In this document: piece after piece, positions 1 to 4,959 of the stretch
Numbering within the stretch: the stretch's first letter is position 1
How the letters are laid out: every line of letters begins with the position of its first letter
DNA from: an uncultured Oscillospiraceae bacterium
Lineage (GTDB): Bacteria; Bacillota; Clostridia; Oscillospirales; Oscillospiraceae
Assembly: GCA_900759385.1 (NCBI GenBank)
Contig: CAAEUZ010000124.1
Span: forward strand, 1 to 5,641
DNA: 5,641 nucleotides
Direction of reading: 5' to 3'
The notes under the pieces: model-generated
Database searches by the model: none
What the model was told of the DNA's origin: nothing
Seen by the model: the letters and a program-made list of their open reading frames with translations, nothing else
Position numbers and translations under genes: made by a program

Positions 1-99
1 CCGCCAACGTAAGGTTACGCCGCACCAAGCAAAAAGCGCTTTTCTTTGGGGGTATCCCCGTTTCTTTTGGCAAGACAAAAGAAATGGGGTACAAAGGGC
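1..99. other. Non-coding segment downstream of spo0A with repeat-like content
   Basis: No credible gene lies here. The segment holds a 12-bp palindrome (AAAAGCGCTTTT, 32-43), a GGGG-TAT-CCCC mini-hairpin (49-59), a 14-bp inverted repeat (56-89) and two near copies of a TTTCTTTTGG word 20 bp apart (41-50 and 61-70). It also shares the 10-mer CCAACGTAAG (4-13) and a nearby CCAAGCA with the far right edge of the window. The density of inverted and direct repeats is more like a dispersed intergenic element than a plain gene end, but copy number cannot be judged from one window. Confidence 0.4.
56..89. repeat. 14-bp inverted repeat after spo0A, possible terminator or dispersed element
   Basis: On the plus strand the left arm is CCCC-G-TTTCTTTTG (56-69), the loop is GCAAGA (70-75) and the right arm is CAAAAGAAA-T-GGGG (76-89). 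As plus-strand RNA the stem is continuous, with one G-U wobble. As minus-strand RNA, the direction of spo0A, the same position is an A-C mismatch, so the structure is slightly better in the antisense orientation. It begins 10 nt after the spo0A stop codon, where a terminator is expected, but no U-tract follows on either strand. A competing GGGG/CCCC pairing (48-59) uses the same bases 56-59. The structure is certain; its role as terminator is not. Confidence 0.5.
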
Positions 100-879
100 T
101 TAAAGCCTCTTCACCCCCGCGTCCTTCATGCGCAGGGTCAGGCAGTCGGCGATCATGGCTATGAACTCGCTGTTCGTCGGCTTGCCCTTGATGTTGCTGA
201 CCGTGTACCCGAAGAACTTCTGCAGCGTCTCAATGTCGCCGCGGTCCCAGGCCACCTCAATGGCGTGGCGTATGGCGCGCTCCACGCGGGAGGCGGTGGT
301 GTTGAACTTTTTGGCCACGGCTGGGTACAGCACCTTGGTGACCGCGTTGATGATGTCCATGTCTTGTATCGTGAGGATTATGGCCTCGCGCAGGTACTGG
401 TAGCCCTTTATGTGCGCGGGTACGCCTATCTCGTGAATGATGCTCGTGACCATAGACTCCAGGCTCTGCTCGCGGGCAGGCTGGGCGGAGGGCAGCGATT
501 CCTGCGGCGGGCGGGTGACAAAGCGTATCGCCTCCAGAAGACTGGACGTATCGAAGGGCTTGGCCAGGATATAGCTCACACCAAGCTGAGTGCACTCCGC
601 GCTGAGGCTCTCGTTGCTGAATCCGGTCATGACGATGACCTTGGCCTCCGCATCGAGCTCGCGCAGGCGGCGGATGAGGCCCATTCCGTCCAGCTTCGGC
701 ATAAAGAGCTCCGTCAGCAGGAGCTTCGGCCGCTTCGTCCTGGCCAGCTCCAGGGCCTCCGCGCCGTCACCGGCAGCGCCCGCTACCTCCATGTCGGGCG
801 CTTCGGAAATCTGCGAGGAGAGCAGATGCAGCAGCTCCTGATTCGGGTCTGCTATGAGGACACTCACTTTGGTTTCCAT
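100..879 (-). CDS. spo0A: Spo0A-type sporulation response regulator with degenerate receiver domain
   Basis: 259-residue homologue of Spo0A, the cytoplasmic master regulator of sporulation entry. Residues 1-122 are a CheY-like receiver, about 123-141 a linker, and 142-253 the Spo0A-specific DNA-binding domain. The latter nearly matches the Bacillus subtilis protein as I remember it: SIIHEIGVPAHIKGY at 146-160, KKFNTTASRVERAIRHAIEV at 190-209, KPTNSEFIAM at 233-242. Thr85 and Lys107 of the receiver active site are present. The phospho-acceptor position (57, in LLLTELFMPKLDG) is Glu (GAG, 709-711), the second acidic-pocket residue is Pro12 (CCG, 844-846), and the aromatic switch position is Ile104. 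Normal phosphorylation is therefore doubtful. The ATG at 877-879 is set by GGAGG (887-891) 7 nt upstream. The gene stands alone after the pgsA terminator, downstream of 0A-box-like sites, which suggests autoregulation. Identity is near certain; the altered signalling is inference. Confidence 0.96.
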   Translation of the reverse strand: METKVSVLIADPNQELLHLLSSQISEAPDMEVAGAAGDGAEALELARTKRPKLLLTELFMPKLDGMGLIRRLRELDAEAKVIVMTGFSNESLSAECTQLGVSYILAKPFDTSSLLEAIRFVTRPPQESLPSAQPAREQSLESMVTSIIHEIGVPAHIKGYQYLREAIILTIQDMDIINAVTKVLYPAVAKKFNTTASRVERAIRHAIEVAWDRGDIETLQKFFGYTVSNIKGKPTNSEFIAMIADCLTLRMKDAGVKRL

Positions 880-955
880 AATCCAACCTCCGATAAAATT
901 ACATGTACGGACTGCAATCTATGTATAACGCAGTGTTTCCGCTTAAGCTACCAAT

Positions 956-984
956 AATTTATCACAAGGTGGACTATATTGCAA
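956..984 (-). promoter_or_regulatory. Candidate sigma-A-type promoter of spo0A
   Basis: On the minus strand, TTGCAA (979-984, 4 of 6 matches to TTGACA) and TAAATT (956-961, 4 of 6 to TATAAT) are separated by 17 bp in the AT-rich upstream region. Transcription from here would start near 949 and give a leader of about 70 nt. The match is moderate and other pairs in this AT-rich stretch could be drawn. I saw no convincing sigma-H promoter (AGGA...GAAT type), the usual sporulation promoter of spo0A in Bacillus. Confidence 0.3.
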
Positions 985-1024
985 CCACAAGCTGGGTCAT
1001 AAATACGAGATTTTATTTACATAA

Positions 1025-1041
1025 CTCGACAAACTTCGACA
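1025..1041 (-). promoter_or_regulatory. Two tandem 0A-box-like Spo0A binding sites
   Basis: The minus strand carries TTTGTCGAAG immediately followed by TTTGTCGAGT. Their cores are TGTCGAA (1035-1041, exact match to the 0A-box core) and TGTCGAG (1025-1031, one mismatch). The cores start exactly 10 bp apart, about one helical turn, so two Spo0A protomers would bind the same DNA face in tandem. They lie 41 bp upstream of the candidate spo0A -35 and about 145 bp upstream of its start codon. This fits autoregulation, which is established for spo0A in Bacillus. Confidence 0.6.
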
Positions 1042-1050
1042 AAATGACAA

Positions 1051-1082
1051 GAGGGCCGGCATCTTTCGACAGCCGGCCGCTC
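1051..1082 (-). terminator. Hairpin terminator after pgsA, with a 0A-box core in its loop
   Basis: On the minus strand, GAG-C-GGCCGGC pairs with GCCGGCC-CTC to form a 10-bp GC-rich stem with one bulged base (1079). The loop of 11 nt spans 1061-1071. The stem begins 18 nt after the pgsA stop and is followed by a broken U-rich run (TTGTCATTTTGT), typical of a moderate intrinsic terminator. The loop contains TGTCGAA (1065-1071), an exact 0A-box core. The stem would also form in plus-strand RNA, but no gene needs it there. Confidence 0.65.
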
Positions 1083-1100
1083 TTACTGACATGATTCGGT

Positions 1101-1622
1101 TCAGCGGAAGACCTCCGCATTTTTGACAAAATACTCCACGCCGGAGTAGACGGTTGTAAGCAGTACAAGTATCCAGCACACCGTAACCAGTATGTCCGGT
1201 ATCTGCAGCATCATCAGGCAGAAGCAGACCATGGTGCAGGCCGTCTTGATCTTGCCGGACCAGGCGGCGGCTATGACCTTGCCGCCCTCCACGGCAATCA
1301 GCCTCAGGCTTGTGATGGCCAGCTCGCGGGCCACAACGATTATGGCCACCCAGGCGGGCATGAGCTCAAAGTCCACGAAGACGAGCATTACGGAGATGAC
1401 CAGCAGCTTGTCGGCCAGCGGGTCGATAAACTTGCCGAAGTTGGTGACCTGGTTGTAGTGCCGCGCTATGTAGCCGTCAACAAAGTCGGATACCGACGCA
1501 ATGATAAACACTGCCAGCGCACAGTACATGTGCCCCGTGAAGTCCGCGTACATGAGTACGAGCACGACGGGAATCAGTATCATGCGCACAACGGTTATTT
1601 TGCTGGCTGTGGTTAGTTTCAT
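1101..1622 (-). CDS. pgsA: CDP-diacylglycerol--glycerol-3-phosphate 3-phosphatidyltransferase
   Basis: Integral membrane enzyme that joins CDP-diacylglycerol and glycerol-3-phosphate to make phosphatidylglycerophosphate, the committed step to phosphatidylglycerol and cardiolipin. The 173 residues contain the complete CDP-alcohol phosphotransferase signature D-G-x2-A-R-x8-G-x3-D-x3-D: Asp49-Gly50, Ala53-Arg54, Gly63, Asp67 and Asp71, with the additional metal-binding Asp46 before it. Hydrophobic membrane segments are visible at about 13-25, 32-45, 73-84, 89-110 and 126-160. The length is near the family norm, slightly short. The ATG at 1620-1622 follows GGAGG (1627-1631) by only 4 nt. The gene lies 97 nt downstream of rimO in the same direction and ends at the 1051-1082 hairpin, so it is probably the last gene of the recA transcript. 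PgsA rather than cardiolipin or phosphatidylserine synthase is inferred from the IDPLADK context and the recA/rimO neighbourhood. Confidence 0.93.
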   Translation of the reverse strand: MKLTTASKITVVRMILIPVVLVLMYADFTGHMYCALAVFIIASVSDFVDGYIARHYNQVTNFGKFIDPLADKLLVISVMLVFVDFELMPAWVAIIVVARELAITSLRLIAVEGGKVIAAAWSGKIKTACTMVCFCLMMLQIPDILVTVCWILVLLTTVYSGVEYFVKNAEVFR

Positions 1623-1706
1623 AAATCCTCCATTCCGCCGCAGAGGACGGCTGTAATGTGATGTAGACAGCCCCCATCGGAGGGATGAGGGCCCGGCGCC
1701 GCAGCA

Positions 1707-1722
1707 TAGCCCGGGCGGGCTA
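1707..1722 (-). other. Small GC-rich palindrome spanning the rimO stop codon
   Basis: TAGCCCG and CGGGCTA form a perfect 7-bp inverted repeat separated by 2 bases, with the rimO TAG as one end. No U-tract follows in the direction of transcription. Termination between rimO and pgsA is therefore unlikely; it may be a weak attenuating or RNA-stabilising hairpin, or chance in GC-rich DNA. The rest of the rimO-pgsA gap (1623-1706) shows only the pgsA ribosome binding site. Confidence 0.3.
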
Positions 1723-3027
1723 TATTACTCTGCCCTTCAATACGCCGTCCTCGGCGGAGAGTATCTCCACCCTGGCTATATCGCCGGGCGATATCTCGCC
1801 GACGAACTCCATCATGCCGTCAATGCCGGGCGAGTCAAAGTACGCGCGGCCCATGGGCACGCCGGTCTCGGGGTCGTAGCCGTCGCAGACGGCGTCTATC
1901 ACCCGGCCGGCGAGCGAGCTCTCCCACTCGTCCATGATGCCGGCCTGCAGCTGCTGTATCTGCATGGCTCGCTCGCGCGCCGTCTCTCCGTCCACGTGCG
2001 GCATTTTGGCCGCCGGGGTGCCCTCTTCCGGCGAGAAGGGAAACACGCCCGCGCGCTCTATCCGGTACTCGCGCAGGAAGTCGCACAGCTCGGCGAACTC
2101 TTCCTCGCCCTCGCCGGGCAGGCCGGTTATGAGGCTGGTGCGCAGCACGAGGCCCGGTATGCGCTCGCGCAGCTTGGTTATAAGCGCGCGTATCTCCTCC
2201 GGAGTGTCGCGGCGGTTCATCTTCCTGAGTATGCCTGCGTTGATGTGCTGGAGCGGCACGTCGAGGTACTTGACGACCTTGTCCTCGCACGCGATGACGT
2301 CTATGAGCTCGTCCGTCAGCTCGTGCGGGTAGAGGTAGTGCAGCCTTATCCAGTCTATGCCGTCTATCTTCACCAGCTCTGTCAGCAGCCGTGCCAGGTT
2401 CCAGCCGGGGATGTCCTGGCCGTAGCGGGTCAGGTCCTGGGCGACGAGTATCACCTCGCGGTAGCCATAGCTGGCCAGCTTCTCCGCCTCGGCGATTATA
2501 TCCTCCGGGGCACGGGAGCGGAAGCGGCCGCGGATGCTGGGTATGAGGCAGTAGGAACAGCGGTTGTCGCAGCCCTCGGCTATGAGCAGATAGGCCCAGG
2601 CCGGGCCGGTGCTTATCATGCGCTTACATTCCGCCACCGGCGCGTTGTTGTCCCCGATGACGACGGGCTTTTCGCCCTTCTCCGCCCGCTCGAGCACGTC
2701 GCAGATCTCCTCGCAGGAGCCCACGCCGACGACGGCGTCCACCTCCGGCAGCTCAGTGAGCACCTGCTCTTTGAAGAGCTGCGCCAGGCAGCCGGTGACT
2801 ATCAGCAGCTTCAGGCTGCCTTCCTCCTTGAGCTGGGCGACCTCCAGGATGGTGTTTATGGCTTCCTGCTTGGCGTCCTCTATGAACGCGCAGGTGTTCA
2901 CCACTATGGCCTCCGCCTCAGCCGCGTCCGTCACTATCTCGTGCCCGGCCTCGCGCAGGAGATAGAGCATCTGCTCGGCGCTCACCTGGTTTTTGGGGCA
3001 GCCGAGGGATATCATTCCTACCTTCAT
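1720..3027 (-). CDS. rimO: Ribosomal protein S12 methylthiotransferase RimO
   Basis: Radical-SAM methylthiotransferase that adds a methylthio group to a conserved aspartate of ribosomal protein S12. The 435 residues show the three family domains in order. The N-terminal UPF0004 domain has the auxiliary 4Fe-4S ligands Cys10 (SLGCPKN), Cys46 (NTCAFI) and Cys80 (TGCLAQ). The radical-SAM domain has the CxxxCxxC triad Cys153, Cys157 and Cys160 (EGCDNRCSYC), plus YLDVPLQH at 255-261 and TGLPGE at 301-306. A C-terminal TRAM domain covers about 372-433. RimO rather than the tRNA enzymes MiaB or MtaB is indicated by SLGCPKN, the AQDLTRYG segment and FPFSPEEGTPA. SLGCPKN is followed by QVSAE instead of the more usual LVDSE. 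The ATG at 3025-3027 overlaps the recX TGA by 4 nt (ATGA), with a GGAG 8 nt upstream inside recX, so translation is coupled to recX. Confidence 0.95.
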   Translation of the reverse strand: MKVGMISLGCPKNQVSAEQMLYLLREAGHEIVTDAAEAEAIVVNTCAFIEDAKQEAINTILEVAQLKEEGSLKLLIVTGCLAQLFKEQVLTELPEVDAVVGVGSCEEICDVLERAEKGEKPVVIGDNNAPVAECKRMISTGPAWAYLLIAEGCDNRCSYCLIPSIRGRFRSRAPEDIIAEAEKLASYGYREVILVAQDLTRYGQDIPGWNLARLLTELVKIDGIDWIRLHYLYPHELTDELIDVIACEDKVVKYLDVPLQHINAGILRKMNRRDTPEEIRALITKLRERIPGLVLRTSLITGLPGEGEEEFAELCDFLREYRIERAGVFPFSPEEGTPAAKMPHVDGETARERAMQIQQLQAGIMDEWESSLAGRVIDAVCDGYDPETGVPMGRAYFDSPGIDGMMEFVGEISPGDIARVEILSAEDGVLKGRVI

Positions 3028-3482
3028 TCTTCCAACTCCATTTCAGCCAAATAGCGGTCGGCCGCCGCCCTGACGGCCTCCCACGTGAAGCCGCGCCGCA
3101 CCAGGGCGGCGCCGGCCTTGCGTACTGTGTCCCTGTCCGCGGCCTTGCCGCGCAGCTTTGCGCGCAGAAGCGCGTCCACGGTCTCGTCCGGCTCCGGCAG
3201 CTCCGCGAGCGCGGCGTCCCACAGCTCGCGGTCGAGCTTCCTGCGCCGCAGCTCCTCGCGCACGCGCCCGGCGCCGTAGCCCTTGGCGGCGTAGTGGCGG
3301 GCGACCATGGCGGCGTAGCGCTCGTCGTCTATGAACCCGACGCGTATCATGTAGCGCACCGCAGCCCTGGCCTCGTCCGGCTCGGCACCCTTCTCAATGA
3401 GCTTGGCGCACAGCTCCTCCGAGCCGTAGTCACGCCGGTCAAGCAGGGCCAGCGCCTTTTTGCGGGTCTCCTCCGGTGTCAT
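3024..3482 (-). CDS. recX: Recombination regulator RecX
   Basis: RecX binds RecA filaments in the cytoplasm and modulates their extension and activity. The 152-residue product is all-helical in character and rich in Ala, Arg and Glu. It shows repeated three-helix units with the family landmarks: ALALLDRRDYGSEEL (10-24), GFIDDERYA (49-57), AKGYGAGRVREEL (66-78), and a C-terminal RRGFTWEAVR unit (128-137). The length fits the family (E. coli RecX is 166). The ATG shares one base with the recA stop codon (TGATG), leaving only a weak AAGG as ribosome binding site, so its expression probably depends on ribosomes finishing recA. Position directly after recA supports the call strongly, since sequence conservation in this family is low. 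Confidence 0.9.
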   Translation of the reverse strand: MTPEETRKKALALLDRRDYGSEELCAKLIEKGAEPDEARAAVRYMIRVGFIDDERYAAMVARHYAAKGYGAGRVREELRRRKLDRELWDAALAELPEPDETVDALLRAKLRGKAADRDTVRKAGAALVRRGFTWEAVRAAADRYLAEMELEE

Positions 3483-4591
3483 CAGTCGCCTTCGTCAAAG
3501 TCGTCGGCGCTCACGTCCACGGCGCGCCCGGCGGCGATGGCCGCCTTGCGGGCCTGCGGGCTCATGAGCTTGTGCGCGTTGGCGCGGATATCGGCCTCCA
3601 GCTTGTCGCAGACCTCCGGGTTTTCCTGCAGATAGACCTTGACGTTGTCGCGGCCCTGGAAGCGCTGGTCGCCCACCGTAAACCAGGCGCCGGCCTTGTC
3701 TATGAGCCCCAGCTTGACGGAGAGGTCTATTATCTCGCCTATCTTGGAGATGCCCTGTCCGTAGAGTATGTCAAACTCCGCCTCCTTGAAGGGGGGCGCA
3801 ACTTTGTTCTTGACTATTTTCGCGCGGGTGCGGTTGCCGACCATCTCGGTGCCGCTCTTGAGCGTCTCTATGCGGCGCATGTCTATGCGCACGCTGGCAA
3901 AGTACTTGAGCGCACGGCCGCCGGGGGTGGTCTCCGGGTTGCCGTACATGACGCCTATCTTCTCGCGCAGCTGGTTGATGAACACGACGATGCAGCCGGT
4001 CTTGCTCACCACGCCGGCCAGCTTCCTGAGCGCCTGGCTCATGAGCCTGGCGACCACGCCGACGCTGCTCTCGCCCATCTCGCCCTCCAGCTCGCTGCGG
4101 GGCAGCAGCGCCGCGACGGAGTCTATGACCACCACGTCCAGCGCGCCGGAGCGCACCAGCTGTTCCGTTATCTCCAGGGCCTGCTCGCCGGTATCCGGCT
4201 GGGATATCAGCAGCTCGTCAATATCCACGCCCAGGGCGCGGGCATAGGCCGGCTCCAGCGCATGCTCGACGTCAATGTAAGCCGCCTCGCCTCCGCCCTT
4301 CTGCGCAGAGGCCACGATGTGCAGCGCGAGGGTGGTCTTGCCGCAGCTCTCGGGGCCGTATATCTCCACAATGCGCCCGCGCGGCACACCGCCGATGCCG
4401 AGCGCCAGGTCCAGGGACAGCGACCCGGTGGGAATGGCCTCAACGTTGACCGGTATGTCGTCGCCCAGGCGCATGATGGCTCCCTTGCCGAAATTCTTCT
4501 CTATCTGCGCAATGGCGGTCTCCAGCGCCTTGCGCTTGTCCGCCGATGCCGCCGCAGGCGCAGCCGCGGCAGTTTTTTTCTTCTCAGCCAT
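3482..4591 (-). CDS. recA: Recombinase RecA
   Basis: ATP-dependent strand-exchange protein and SOS co-protease. From the ATG at 4589-4591 the product has 369 residues: a Lys/Ala-rich N-terminal tail, the polymerisation helix (KALETAIAQIEKNFGKG), the ATPase core and a short acidic C-terminus. Residue numbers here count from that ATG. Walker A is GPESCGKT at 79-86, with Cys83 where Ser is usual. Glu109 is in YIDVEHAL, Walker B is VVVIDSVAAL (153-162), and the loop region includes INQLREKIGVMYGNPETTPG. The motif usually read MG(D/E)SH reads MGESS. An in-frame ATG at 4604-4606 would add five residues (MRCHT), but it has no ribosome binding site and itself lies over the GAGGTG that serves the downstream ATG; I therefore choose 4591. 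First gene of recA-recX-rimO-pgsA, driven by the promoter at 4629-4656; no LexA box was seen. Confidence 0.97.
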   Translation of the reverse strand: MAEKKKTAAAAPAAASADKRKALETAIAQIEKNFGKGAIMRLGDDIPVNVEAIPTGSLSLDLALGIGGVPRGRIVEIYGPESCGKTTLALHIVASAQKGGGEAAYIDVEHALEPAYARALGVDIDELLISQPDTGEQALEITEQLVRSGALDVVVIDSVAALLPRSELEGEMGESSVGVVARLMSQALRKLAGVVSKTGCIVVFINQLREKIGVMYGNPETTPGGRALKYFASVRIDMRRIETLKSGTEMVGNRTRAKIVKNKVAPPFKEAEFDILYGQGISKIGEIIDLSVKLGLIDKAGAWFTVGDQRFQGRDNVKVYLQENPEVCDKLEADIRANAHKLMSPQARKAAIAAGRAVDVSADDFDEGD

Positions 4592-4598
4592 GGTGTGA

Positions 4599-4604
4599 CA
4601 CCTC
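4599..4604 (-). promoter_or_regulatory. Ribosome binding site that decides the recA start
   Basis: GAGGTG on the minus strand lies 7 nt before the ATG at 4591 and overlaps the upstream in-frame ATG at 4604-4606. A ribosome placed here would start at 4591. The upstream ATG is preceded only by a T-rich run, so it is unlikely to be used. Confidence 0.75.
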
Positions 4605-4628
4605 ATTAAAAAAATATTGGATTTTAAA

Positions 4629-4656
4629 ATAATACGAAATACGGTTAATCTGTCAG
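4629..4656 (-). promoter_or_regulatory. Sigma-A-type promoter of recA
   Basis: On the minus strand CTGACA (4651-4656, 5 of 6 to TTGACA) and TATTAT (4629-4634, 5 of 6 to TATAAT) are separated by 16 bp. The start would fall near 4622, giving a leader of about 30 nt to the recA ATG. The -35 lies inside the last codons of the upstream monooxygenase gene, whose stop is at 4645-4647. A perfect 10-bp palindrome (ATTTTAAAAT, 4621-4630) straddles the predicted start region. No Gram-positive SOS box (GAAC-N4-GTTC type) overlaps it. Confidence 0.6.
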
Positions 4657-4935
4657 CCCGGTATACAGTTCTATAACCGGCTTCTCTTCTGTAAGGTCAA
4701 CTAGTTGCGGAAAAAGGCGGGTAAAATACTCCGTTTCCATGCTCGCCTGAAAAGCTCCGGCGTCGCTCCAGAACTCGATAAAGCAGTACGTGTTTGGCTG
4801 GTTTTCACTTTTGCTGCAGCTGTAATACTCATTTCCTGTATCTTTGGCTGAGTAATATACCAGTTCCCTGGCCAGCTTTTCAAATTCCGCGGTTTTATCG
4901 GCCTGAACGCTCATTTTCGTAATTGCTTTTATCAC
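4645..4935 (-). CDS. ABM-family (YgiN-like) small putative quinol monooxygenase
   Basis: 96-residue protein of the antibiotic-biosynthesis-monooxygenase fold, a dimeric ferredoxin-like alpha+beta barrel. Members include cofactor-free quinol and aromatic oxygenases and many proteins of unknown substrate. Visible landmarks are the opening strand (IKAITKMSVQ), the helix with AEFEKLARELV (16-26), the central strand TYCFIEFWSDAGAFQAS (49-65) and the ETEYFTRLFPQLVDL helix (67-81). The start is GTG (4933-4935), with GGAG 11 nt upstream, a rather long spacing. Just upstream an out-of-frame ATG opens a four-codon MIKL peptide that stops inside the first codons of the gene. The gene starts 24 nt after the reductase-like gene and probably shares its transcript. 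The fold assignment is good; the substrate is unknown, and oxygenase activity in a probable anaerobe is uncertain. Confidence 0.8.
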   Translation of the reverse strand: MIKAITKMSVQADKTAEFEKLARELVYYSAKDTGNEYYSCSKSENQPNTYCFIEFWSDAGAFQASMETEYFTRLFPQLVDLTEEKPVIELYTGLTD

Positions 4936-4959
4936 AGCTTGATCATCTCCGCCTATAAT

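Noticed and set aside
941..948. GCTTAAGC palindrome in the spo0A leader as an operator
   Set aside because: Only 8 bp, single copy, no known regulator motif; likely chance.
46..957. 303-codon plus-strand ORF opposite spo0A
   Set aside because: Antisense shadow of spo0A; its protein has no recognisable domain and the minus strand encodes a clear family member with a strong ribosome binding site.
1996..3054. 352-codon plus-strand ORF opposite rimO
   Set aside because: Antisense shadow of rimO with biased composition and no motif.
4604..4606. Upstream ATG as the recA start
   Set aside because: It has no ribosome binding site of its own and overlaps the GAGGTG that serves the ATG at 4591.
3476..4609. 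377-codon plus-strand ORF opposite recA
   Set aside because: Typical antisense open frame in GC-rich DNA; the recA frame is unambiguous and the antisense product has no domain features.
4650..4668. CTGT...ACAG symmetry upstream of recA as an E. coli-type SOS box
   Set aside because: The half-sites are separated by 11 bases instead of 8, and this is not the LexA motif expected in Firmicutes.
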